Origin: Dyella sp. C11
GTDB lineage: Bacteria > Pseudomonadota > Gammaproteobacteria > Xanthomonadales > Rhodanobacteraceae
Assembly: GCF_003121485.1 (NCBI RefSeq)
Contig: NZ_QAVX01000013.1
Span: 80,359 to 144,358, forward strand
Direction: 5' to 3'
DNA length: 64,000 bases
Both the position numbers and the translations under genes were made by a program. Within the stretch, counting starts at the first letter, position 1, and every line of letters starts with the position of its first letter. The notes beneath the pieces are model-generated. The model was given only the letters and a program-made list of their open reading frames with translations, had not been told where the DNA came from and searched no databases. This document shows positions 34,923-42,565 of this stretch, piece by piece.

Positions 34923-36002
34923 ATGAAACGAACTGCCTTCCATAACCCCATGTCGATTCACAGATTTCCATTCACCATGATCCGTCGCCTGATTCATATT
35001 GAGATGCTTTTTCGCGGCGCGTTGATGCTCGCCCCCTTTCTTGTCGCCGGATTGGCCACAGGAAATCCGTTGTGGACGCATGTGGAGATCGTGACCATTT
35101 CGACGTTCATTGCCGCAGAGCGATCGCAGCTGACGCCATTGGGCGTACTACTTCATGCCATGGCCATTGCTGCTGCTTTTATCGCGCTGTCACTTTCGAT
35201 GGCGTCGCCGGTCTTGTTCGTTCTGGCAACCGCACTGCTCGCCGCTGCGTGCGCACTGGTCATGACGGCGGGGCAGGGTATGCGATGGACGGGAATCTTC
35301 ACCTTTCTGCCTTCGGTGTACTTGGCGTGCGGCCTGGCAGGAAGTGCAAGAGGGTCCTTTTCAGGCGTCGACTGGGCAGCGCTCCCTTACGTGATCATCG
35401 CCGGGCTGCCCGCGATACTTGGCGCCATCGCACCGTGCCTGGCCAAGACGGAACGTGCCAGCGTCAGCAGCTGGCGGGCGTGGCGTCGCACCAGCGAGCC
35501 GTCAGCAAAAAACGTCTTCACCACGGCGTTGACTGCGGCACTGGCAGTGGGCGCCGCAGCGACACTGGTCAGCCTGCAGCATGTACAGCATGAGCAATGG
35601 ATGGTCTGGTCGGCGGCATGCGTGGTCACCGGCGATCTGCCTACGGCCTTGGCGAAGTGGAAGGACAGGGCGCTTGGCGCAGTCACGGGCGTTCCGCTGG
35701 GCATGCTGGCAGCGATGCTCATGCCGCACTCCGCACTGTTGGCTCCCATGCTGACGATAGCCATCGCCTTGACGCTCGTGAGCTTTCATCACTATGCCGT
35801 TGGATTTGGTGTTCGTTGCGCGTTGCAAGCCATCGCCATCATTGTGGCCGGGCACGTCACACTTGCGGCAGATGTTCGGACCATCAACGTCATTGTCGGC
35901 GGAAGCATTGGCTTGCTTTCAACCGTTGGCATGCACTATTTCAGTGTCTGGCTGAAGGGAAGGGGTCCCGTGGCCATCGACCCGCAGTGCAACGCGTCCT
36001 GA
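34923..36002 (+). CDS. FUSC/DUF2955-like inner-membrane protein
   Basis: A 359-aa integral membrane protein with roughly ten hydrophobic segments in two blocks. The second half carries the FUSC-like signature of a short basic segment followed by helices (TGDLPTALAKWKDRALGAVT then GVPLGMLAAMLMPHSALLAP). Size and layout match the DUF2955/FUSC_2 group, often encoded with HlyD-type adaptors; none lies adjacent here. The start is uncertain among MKRTAF, the Met at residue 10 and the Met at residue 19. It directly follows an AraC regulator and precedes a hydroxyacid dehydrogenase by 28 bp, which suggests export or import of an organic acid (inference). Confidence 0.75.
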   Translation: MKRTAFHNPMSIHRFPFTMIRRLIHIEMLFRGALMLAPFLVAGLATGNPLWTHVEIVTISTFIAAERSQLTPLGVLLHAMAIAAAFIALSLSMASPVLFVLATALLAAACALVMTAGQGMRWTGIFTFLPSVYLACGLAGSARGSFSGVDWAALPYVIIAGLPAILGAIAPCLAKTERASVSSWRAWRRTSEPSAKNVFTTALTAALAVGAAATLVSLQHVQHEQWMVWSAACVVTGDLPTALAKWKDRALGAVTGVPLGMLAAMLMPHSALLAPMLTIAIALTLVSFHHYAVGFGVRCALQAIAIIVAGHVTLAADVRTINVIVGGSIGLLSTVGMHYFSVWLKGRGPVAIDPQCNAS

Positions 36003-36030
36003 GCACACCCACTCTCGGAACATCAACATC

Positions 36031-36978
36031 ATGGTCACTTCTGCGCTTGCAAACATCGCCATACTGGACGACTACCAGGGCGTCGCTCTCGACATGGCTG
36101 ATTGGTCGCCTCTGGACGGGCGCGCCAAGATCACGGTTTTCCGGGATCACCTGATGGATGCCGATCGTATTGTCGAACGCCTGACTCCATTCGATGTGGT
36201 GTGTGTCATGCGCGAACGCACGCCACTAAGCCGCGCGATCATCGAACGCCTGCCTCGCCTGAAGCTGATCGCATCGACGGGCGCAGGCAATGCATCGATC
36301 GATCTTGACGCCGCAACCGAGCGTGGGATCAAAGTAGCAAACACCGGATACTCGTCCACGCCGACCATTGAGATGACCTGGGCCCTGATTCTGGCAATGA
36401 CCAGGAATATCCCGCTGGAGAATCAATCGCTGCGCGAAGGCGGATGGCAGACGGCACTGGGTTCGCAACTGTCAGGCAAGACCCTCGGGCTCCTTGGCCT
36501 TGGCCACATCGGCTCGGCCGTGGGCGTGATCGGGCGTGCATTCCGGATGAATGTGATCGCCTGGAGCGAGAACTTGACCATCGAACGCGCCGAATCAAAG
36601 GGCGTGCAACGCGTGGAAAAGAACGAGCTGTTCAAGAGCTCCGACTTCCTGTCCATCCATTTGCGGTTGAGCGACCGAACACGGAGCATGGTCGGCGCGC
36701 CTGAGCTGGCTCAAATGAAACCGACAAGCCGCCTTATCAACACGTCACGCGGCCCGATCGTCGACACAGCGGCACTGATTCATGCCATCCAGAGTGGCCA
36801 GATAGCCGGCGCAGCCATGGATGTCTACGACGCCGAACCCCTGGCGCCAAACGACCAACTGCGCACGCTGAAGAACGTATTGGCCACACCTCATATTGGC
36901 TACGTGACCCGCGAGATGTACCAGACGTTCTACGGCGACACGGTCCGCAACATTGTTGATTGGCTGGATGGGCGGTGA
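36031..36978 (+). CDS. D-2-hydroxyacid dehydrogenase family protein
   Basis: A 315-aa NAD-dependent dehydrogenase of the D-isomer-specific family (phosphoglycerate/glycerate dehydrogenase-like). Marks: LIASTGAGNASIDLDAATER (substrate-side Arg region), the Rossmann motif LGLLGLGHIGSAVG, INTSRGPIVDTAALIHAI with the catalytic Arg, DVYDAEPLAPND with the Glu, and a His in NVLATPHIGYVT. The catalytic set Arg-Glu-His is complete, so the enzyme should be active. It lies 28 bp after the FUSC-like gene and completes an AraC-transporter-dehydrogenase unit. The substrate is a 2-hydroxy/2-keto acid, identity unknown. Confidence 0.92.
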   Translation: MVTSALANIAILDDYQGVALDMADWSPLDGRAKITVFRDHLMDADRIVERLTPFDVVCVMRERTPLSRAIIERLPRLKLIASTGAGNASIDLDAATERGIKVANTGYSSTPTIEMTWALILAMTRNIPLENQSLREGGWQTALGSQLSGKTLGLLGLGHIGSAVGVIGRAFRMNVIAWSENLTIERAESKGVQRVEKNELFKSSDFLSIHLRLSDRTRSMVGAPELAQMKPTSRLINTSRGPIVDTAALIHAIQSGQIAGAAMDVYDAEPLAPNDQLRTLKNVLATPHIGYVTREMYQTFYGDTVRNIVDWLDGR

Positions 36979-37368
36979 GGTCGACGTTTTCAGCGTGACT
37001 CCGGCCTTGGCTGCCTCGTCCAATCCACCCGCAATTTCCCATTCTTGGTAATTGTGGGATCTGTTGCGCAGGCGAAAACCCAGAAAATCCACCTCATTTT
37101 CGAAAAGTGGCGACAATTGCCATTGCGAGGCTTTGAATGGTTAGGCGTTGCGCGCCAGCCGCGCGCAAGCGCGACGCCCCGGTCGGCTGTTGCGCGTGAT
37201 TCTGGAGTGCTGTGTTGCGCTTTGCGATGCGACTTGTAACCCTCCGGCGGCTCGCGGGATTCAGATAGAAATTCAGGCTTGCTTGGAAACTCGGCCCGCG
37301 CCGGAGTGATTAGGGCAAGTTATCGTGGCTAGCATCATCAGCGCAGATGTCACCTGAAGTGCGGATCA
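36979..37368. other. Gene-poor region with GC-rich hairpin
   Basis: No supported gene. An imperfect inverted repeat, GGCGTTGCGC (37144-37153) with GCGCGACGCC (37169-37178), one G-T wobble and a 15-nt loop, may be a terminator or a relic. The preceding stretch is unusually AT-rich (GAAAACCCAGAAAATCC). It lies after the hydroxyacid dehydrogenase gene, which otherwise lacks a nearby terminator. Confidence 0.4.
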
Positions 37369-37878
37369 ATGCAAGCACGTCGTTCGTATCACTTTCTGAG
37401 ACTCTACGGCGCTAGGCTCGTCGCCATGGACGATGTCCGCCCAATCCTTCTTGCCGTAGCCTCCAGCCTTGGCCGTCTACAGGTAAGAATGCTGCGCTTA
37501 TCTAGCCAACAACTTGTGGCTTCGCAGGGTCGCCTGACGCGCGTGACGAAAAGTCATTGGACGGTCGGTGACCTGACTCCTCCCTCCGAATGGTTGGAGG
37601 CGACCCCACCAAGAACGTCCTTGAGCGGGGCCATTGCGGCAGTTGCATTGGCGCAGGTTCATTTGCTGTCGATGATCGAAGCGGAAGGCTCGATCGATCG
37701 AAGGCAAGCATGCCGAGTGGTGTGGCATGTTAGCTGCGGAGGAGGGTGGAGTCCCATCCTGCTGCGCTTGGCAGCCCATCTTGGTGTTTCCCTGGCAGCG
37801 TCGCCCATGGAGGAAACTCACGGGGCAAGCCTGCACCAGGTGACGGCCCCTCGGCGGCCGAAACGGCCGATGTTGTAA
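37369..37878 (+). CDS. Possible hypothetical protein (weak)
   Basis: An open frame of 169 codons on the plus strand in a 1.1-kb stretch with no other candidate. The predicted protein has one mildly hydrophobic segment (SLSGAIAAVALAQVHLLSMI), no signal peptide, no recognisable motif and an arginine-rich composition that resembles chance translation of GC-rich DNA. The ATG has no clear ribosome-binding site, and opposing frames of similar length exist. I do not recognise it. If real, it would be a lone orphan gene between two unrelated loci. The following 190 bp to 38067 hold nothing I can identify. Confidence 0.2.
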   Translation: MQARRSYHFLRLYGARLVAMDDVRPILLAVASSLGRLQVRMLRLSSQQLVASQGRLTRVTKSHWTVGDLTPPSEWLEATPPRTSLSGAIAAVALAQVHLLSMIEAEGSIDRRQACRVVWHVSCGGGWSPILLRLAAHLGVSLAASPMEETHGASLHQVTAPRRPKRPML

Positions 37879-38067
37879 GGCGTCTTAAATCAATGCGCCC
37901 GAGCGTATTGGGTGACTCCTGTTTCCCGCCAGCGACAACTGCACTCGCGCACATGGAAGCCAATAGGCCAACCCAGGGCGTTGAAGGTCACCTACACGTT
38001 CTAAGTTCTCCAGGGAGCTGCTGGCGACCATGGATACATCGTGATCGCCGGCAGCTGAAGCAGATAC

Positions 38068-39240
38068 TTACGTCCTGACGAACTTGACCATGCTGGCTCG
38101 CGTGCAACCGTTACCGGAATTGGTGTTGGTCAAGAATCCCTGCGAACCAGTGGCAAACGAATAGGTCCCAAGATCCACCCAACCTGAGCTTCCGCTTGTG
38201 AAGTTAATGGTCTTATTTGCCGTTCCGCCGCTATAAGTCACGGCAAGTTGGGCCGCGTGGTCTGATCCGGAATCCGTGATCTGATAGACCTGCACATCGT
38301 AGTTTCCGGCGGCCAGGATGGTGGGTGTCCACATGGCGGTGGCGCCAGCCGAGCAAGAGTAGCGACTCGGTAGTCCGGAGTATCCCGGCAGCGCGCTGTT
38401 GCCCCATCCGCTGCCATATTCGGAATATCCGGGTTCGTTGTCGCCGATGTAGTAATCACGCACGTAATAGGCGACGCCAGAAAAGCTCGTGGGTGACGGA
38501 TTATTGGCAACAGACACGCCGCTCAGGTAGGGGATTGCCGTGAGCCAGATGTTCACCAAGTCGTGGGTGTGCTGAGTGGGAGGATAGGATTGCGAGCAGA
38601 TGCTTTGGCCATCCAAGTAGTAGGTCACCGTCTGTTCGGTCCACTCCACGCCGTAGGTGTGGTAGCCACTATCTGTATTGAACGTCGGTTGTTTCGTGCT
38701 GCTGCAACGGCTGCCACCGGACACGGTACTGCCATTAGCCCACTCGATAACACCCATGGAAATATTCGTTGATGTCGCACTGGGATCAGAATTGATTTCA
38801 AAATCGTCGATCTCGGTGCTGGACGTGGTGACGTACGTCGTGTTGCCGTTGCCAGCAAACAGCCAGAAGGCGCTATGCCATCCGTAATTCGCTGTGGTTT
38901 TGGCCGCCACTTCGTAATAGCCGTACCGGAACGACGCCTTGCTGACGATGCCGCCACCAGTGAACGTTGCCGCTCCGAGATTTTGTTGTTGCAGCGCGAT
39001 GTTCATATGGTTGCTTCCATCCACGCTGATGTTGGATGGCAGCTGCGCGCCCGTGATGCCGTTGTCGACTTTCGTGTCGACGCGATAATTCCATTTGCTC
39101 GCGTCGAGGACAGTGCCGTCGAATGTATCGCTCCACTGCAGTTCGTAGTTGGCCGGCACCGCTTGAGCGTGTATGCCGAAACTTGCAGTAAGCATGGTGA
39201 CAACAAGGGCCCAGCGGGAAATACGAAACGATGAACGCAT
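38068..39240 (-). CDS. Secreted GH16 glycoside hydrolase with C-terminal sandwich domain
   Basis: A 390-aa exported enzyme. The signal peptide runs to about residue 27 (LTASFGIHAQA). The GH16 jelly roll follows, with the catalytic motif EIDDFE (nucleophile Glu near 143, acid/base Glu near 148) and flanking FRYGYYEVAAKTTANYGWHS and HTYGVEWTEQTVTYYLDGQ. From about residue 290 a golvesin-like beta-sandwich domain ends the protein (WVDLGTYSFATGSQGFLTN). GH16 cuts beta-1,3/1,4-glucans or galactans (laminarin, agar, carrageenan, porphyran). AGGGAG precedes ATG 39240. It lies downstream of a galactonate-type operon on the same strand, which hints at a galactan substrate; specificity needs structure-based comparison. 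Confidence 0.9.
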   Translation of the reverse strand: MRSSFRISRWALVVTMLTASFGIHAQAVPANYELQWSDTFDGTVLDASKWNYRVDTKVDNGITGAQLPSNISVDGSNHMNIALQQQNLGAATFTGGGIVSKASFRYGYYEVAAKTTANYGWHSAFWLFAGNGNTTYVTTSSTEIDDFEINSDPSATSTNISMGVIEWANGSTVSGGSRCSSTKQPTFNTDSGYHTYGVEWTEQTVTYYLDGQSICSQSYPPTQHTHDLVNIWLTAIPYLSGVSVANNPSPTSFSGVAYYVRDYYIGDNEPGYSEYGSGWGNSALPGYSGLPSRYSCSAGATAMWTPTILAAGNYDVQVYQITDSGSDHAAQLAVTYSGGTANKTINFTSGSSGWVDLGTYSFATGSQGFLTNTNSGNGCTRASMVKFVRT

Positions 39241-39404
39241 GACGAGACTCCCTTGGTTAACGGGTGGACTTGCCTGGTACGTCGCATTCCATGCCGTGTC
39301 GCAAGGGTGGGGGGCCCGTTCAACGCATCGCTGGCCCGATGGCCGTGCTGACCCCGCACCCCGTTTCCGTGACGAGATGCCTTAATGACTTGGCGATCGT
39401 TGGG

Positions 39405-40871
39405 CTATGCCGGCGCGGTGATGCGGAAAAGTCCACCGGAACCCGGCCACTTCGCCAGCGCCTCGGCAGACAGTCTTGCCTGGGATGTGGATACGAAAAC
39501 ATGGCCGTCAGCGTCGAAACAGACGCTCCCGACATGTGGTGCCGGGACCGCGATGGCGCGCAAGAAGGCGCCATCGGAGCCAAGCTGCACGACGCAACCG
39601 CCACCCCACATTGCCACCCATAGCGTCCCGTCGGCAGCCAGAGCAAGGCCGTCGGGCTTGCCGGGAATAGCCATGAAGTCGCTCACCACGACAGGTTCGC
39701 CAAGGCGCGGGCCGCGACGATCACGCGGGTAGGCCAGCAAAACCCGTGCAAGTGTGTCGACGACGTAAAGCGTATTGCCATCAGCGCTGAAAGCCATGCC
39801 GTTGGCGACACCCAGGCCTTCAGCCATCTGCTGCACGGGCATGTCCACACCTGAGCTATGGAAGATGCCGCCCTTGCTGGAAAGCAGGCCTCGATGCATC
39901 GAGCCAACCCAGAGCCCGCCATCATCATCGACCGTCATGTCGTTGAAGCGGCAACCCGGTGCAAGCGGAGCCATTGGCCCGCACGATAGATCCCCCGACG
40001 TGACATCGATACGGCACAGTGCGTTCTCGGTGGCGCCCACCCAGCCGCTGTCAGTCGTGTGGCCCAACGACCAGACGGGCTGCGAGAGATGTTGTTCGTG
40101 CAGCACTTCGTTGTGGGTTTGCCAACGCAGCAGGCGCGAATGGGGTGGGTCGAGCCAGATCACATCATGACCATCCATGCGCACTGATTCGCCGACCCGT
40201 GCATTGGCTTGCGTGAGCAATTGGGCGCGATCTTGAGCAGCGCACCGGATGACAGCCACCCAAGCGCGTGCGCGCTCACGCACCTGTTCGGGCGAATACC
40301 CTGGTCGATAGATATCCGAACCCAGACCGAATCCGTCCGCACCGGCCGCTCGCAGCGCCTCGGCGGCCTCGGGTTGAACGCCGCCTACTGCGAGTAGTTT
40401 GACGTTGCGGGGAAGTACCGTTCGCCACGCCGAGAGCTTGGGCGCACTATCTGCGGCGGGAAATACCTTGAGCACCGACGCGCCCGCCGCAACCGCTGCA
40501 AAGGCTTCCGTGGCGGTGGCGACACCGGGCATGGGTACCATGCCATGGGCAATGGTTGTTTCGATCACGCGTTGGTCGGCGTTAGGCGCCACACACACCT
40601 CGCATCCGATGAAGGCAAGCGGCGGCACATCAGCAGGGTCGACGACCGTGCCTGCGCCAATCACCATGCGCGAGCCGAAGTGCTTTACGAGACGATCAAT
40701 GGTGTCGAACGGGTCCGGTGAATTGAGTGGCACTTCGGCAATGCGAATGCCGGCTTCGTAAAGTGCCTCAACAACCGGGATGGCCTCATCGCTACGAATG
40801 CCCCGGAGAATAGCCACGATGGGCATGGACTCAAGCGCATTTTTGACGCGATTCATGGCCAGTGCGTTCAT
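39405..40871 (-). CDS. Fusion of KDPGal aldolase (DgoA) and SMP-30/gluconolactonase
   Basis: This 488-aa protein joins two enzymes. Residues 1-205 are a KDPG/KDPGal-type aldolase: PIVAILRGIRSDEAI, catalytic Glu in IAEVPLNSPDP, and the Schiff-base Lys in SVLKVFPAADSAP. From about 220 to the end is an SMP-30/LRE beta-propeller: the first Glu in ARVGESVRMDG, then CRFNDMTVDDDGGLWVGSM, VANGMAFSADGNTLYVVD and GKPDGLALAADGTLWVA, so the metal-site Glu-Asn-Asp set is complete. The aldolase splits 2-keto-3-deoxy-6-phosphogalactonate to pyruvate and G3P, while the propeller would open an aldonolactone. Both steps belong to one pathway but are not consecutive. ATG 40871 overlaps the dgoK stop (ATGA). Confidence 0.92.
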   Translation of the reverse strand: MNALAMNRVKNALESMPIVAILRGIRSDEAIPVVEALYEAGIRIAEVPLNSPDPFDTIDRLVKHFGSRMVIGAGTVVDPADVPPLAFIGCEVCVAPNADQRVIETTIAHGMVPMPGVATATEAFAAVAAGASVLKVFPAADSAPKLSAWRTVLPRNVKLLAVGGVQPEAAEALRAAGADGFGLGSDIYRPGYSPEQVRERARAWVAVIRCAAQDRAQLLTQANARVGESVRMDGHDVIWLDPPHSRLLRWQTHNEVLHEQHLSQPVWSLGHTTDSGWVGATENALCRIDVTSGDLSCGPMAPLAPGCRFNDMTVDDDGGLWVGSMHRGLLSSKGGIFHSSGVDMPVQQMAEGLGVANGMAFSADGNTLYVVDTLARVLLAYPRDRRGPRLGEPVVVSDFMAIPGKPDGLALAADGTLWVAMWGGGCVVQLGSDGAFLRAIAVPAPHVGSVCFDADGHVFVSTSQARLSAEALAKWPGSGGLFRITAPA

Positions 40872-41785
40872 GCCTTGGCACCGATCGAAGCGTGCAGGGC
40901 AGCGAAGCCCAGGACGGTTGCGTCCGCGGCATCGATGGTGCGGGCGTTCGTGCCAAGCAGGGAAAGCGCCTCGGCATACATCGCGCACACCGGCGTGCTA
41001 CCCACCAATGTGACGGGATCACCAAACGAGGCCGAGTAAGCCGAGCGTGCATCGGCAATTTCAGCGCCGATCAACAAGCCGCGCAGATACGAAGCCGCAT
41101 CATCACGCGCCAGTTCGTCGCGTATCACGCGAGCGCGAGCTCCGAATAGTTGCGTGCCCAGCCCAAGCCTTTTTGATGCACCACTCCGGACGCCGTCGGC
41201 AAATGCACTGCCGATCGAGGCGGGTGCGCTGACGATCGACGCAAGCAAGCCTTGCGCGGTGAGGCGATCGAAGATTTCGCCGGACATCGCCGTCATGAAC
41301 TCCTGCACGGATCCATCGACGACGCGCACCCATTTGCCGTGCGTGCCCGGCAATGCGACAAGCCCGTTATTCGGAAGTCTCCCAGAACCCAGCAAACCGA
41401 AGAGCTCCGTCTCTTCGCCGCGCATGATGTCGGGTGCGCCATCCGATGCACGGTGGCAAGCCAATCCGGGCACGATATGCATCGTCCGATCGGCAATGGT
41501 GGTGACACGCATGCGCGAAGACAGCCCGTCCAGACCAATCGGACATTCCGCGTAACCCGCGTCAGCCCAGCCGATGTTCGAGCCGATCATGCCGCAGGCG
41601 TAGAGAATTTTTGCGCCGGGCCAACGTTCCGTGACCCGCTCGATCTGCGTTGTCATGCCGGCACGGTCGAGAGAGGCAATGCCCGCAGCCTCGGACCAGG
41701 CGTCGATCACGTTGCTGTTGTCATCCATCAAGTACGCGCGAAAGTTGGAGCTGCCCCAGTTGATCGCGATGAAATCCTTGCTCAT
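40868..41785 (-). CDS. dgoK: 2-dehydro-3-deoxygalactonokinase
   Basis: A 305-aa sugar-acid kinase that phosphorylates 2-keto-3-deoxygalactonate at O6 with ATP, giving the substrate for the DgoA domain. Family marks: FIAINWGSSNFRAYLMDD at the phosphate-1 region, ILYACGMIGSNIGWADAGY, GEETELFGLL and LPGTHGKWVRVVDGSVQEFM, the latter typical of DgoK. Length is normal. It sits 8 bp after the SDR gene and overlaps the aldolase-lactonase gene by four bases, so the operon order is receptor, SDR, kinase, aldolase-lactonase. This gene anchors the pathway assignment as galactonate-type. Confidence 0.95.
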   Translation of the reverse strand: MSKDFIAINWGSSNFRAYLMDDNSNVIDAWSEAAGIASLDRAGMTTQIERVTERWPGAKILYACGMIGSNIGWADAGYAECPIGLDGLSSRMRVTTIADRTMHIVPGLACHRASDGAPDIMRGEETELFGLLGSGRLPNNGLVALPGTHGKWVRVVDGSVQEFMTAMSGEIFDRLTAQGLLASIVSAPASIGSAFADGVRSGASKRLGLGTQLFGARARVIRDELARDDAASYLRGLLIGAEIADARSAYSASFGDPVTLVGSTPVCAMYAEALSLLGTNARTIDAADATVLGFAALHASIGAKA

Positions 41786-41793
41786 GCCTTTCC

Positions 41794-42534
41794 TCAGCGT
41801 CTTGTCACGGCAGCACCGCCGTCGACGGGTATGACCGTGCCGGTAATCCAGCGGCTTTCATCGCCCGCGAGAAAGGTCGCCATCGCGGCGACATCGTCGG
41901 CGGTGCCCAGTCGGCCTAGCGGATGTCGTCCGATATTGCGCTCGCGTGCTTGTGCCGGATCACTTTCGCGTTCGAACGATGAGCGCAGCATCGGCGTATC
42001 GATCGATGCCGGCGCGATCGCGTTGATGCGTATCTGCAAAGGCGCCAGTTCCAATGCCGCGGAACGCACGAGTGATTCCACCGCTGCCTTGCTGGCGGCA
42101 TATGCAGCCAGCGTGGGAGTGGCGAAGCGCGCATTGATCGACGAGGTGAGGACCACGGAGCCGCCACCCTGTCGCTGCATACCGGGCACGCATAAGCGCA
42201 GCAGACGTGGAATGGAGACTACGTTGACGTCGAACGTGTCCAGATAGGTTGCGTCATCCGTCTCCAGCAACGAACCGGGCGGGCAGATGCCCGCGCAGTG
42301 CACCAGGATGGTGGCGTCGCCGTGCGCGTGCTCTGCCTCTTGCATCGCCGCGGCAAGTGCCGCGGCGTCGCGAAGATCCGCGAGGCAGGACATCGACGCG
42401 CTCGGGGATGGCGCCCGGTCGATGCCTGCCACGCGAACACCCAGCGCCACCAGTCGCCGCGCCACCGCTTCGCCGATGCCGCTCGCTGCGCCAGTGACAA
42501 TGGCGGCGCGTCCGTTCAACGACATGGTATCCAT
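41794..42534 (-). CDS. SDR-family sugar dehydrogenase (probable galactose/aldose 1-dehydrogenase)
   Basis: A 246-aa classical SDR. Cofactor motif TGAASGIGEAVARRL, HCAGICPPG (NAG variant), catalytic Ser in VVLTSSINARFATPTL, YAASK, and the late NAIAPASIDTPML with ITGTVIPVDGGAAV. The frame is open upstream inside the receptor gene; ATG 42534 was chosen because AAGGGG precedes it and the cofactor motif then sits near residue 12. In this operon, with a lactonase, a sugar-acid dehydratase, KDGal kinase and aldolase, the missing first step is oxidation of an aldose to its lactone, so that role is inferred. An SDR acting on another hydroxy group remains possible. Confidence 0.85.
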   Translation of the reverse strand: MDTMSLNGRAAIVTGAASGIGEAVARRLVALGVRVAGIDRAPSPSASMSCLADLRDAAALAAAMQEAEHAHGDATILVHCAGICPPGSLLETDDATYLDTFDVNVVSIPRLLRLCVPGMQRQGGGSVVLTSSINARFATPTLAAYAASKAAVESLVRSAALELAPLQIRINAIAPASIDTPMLRSSFERESDPAQARERNIGRHPLGRLGTADDVAAMATFLAGDESRWITGTVIPVDGGAAVTRR

Positions 42535-42565
42535 GTGCCCATTCCCCCTTTGCGCTGGTCGATCA

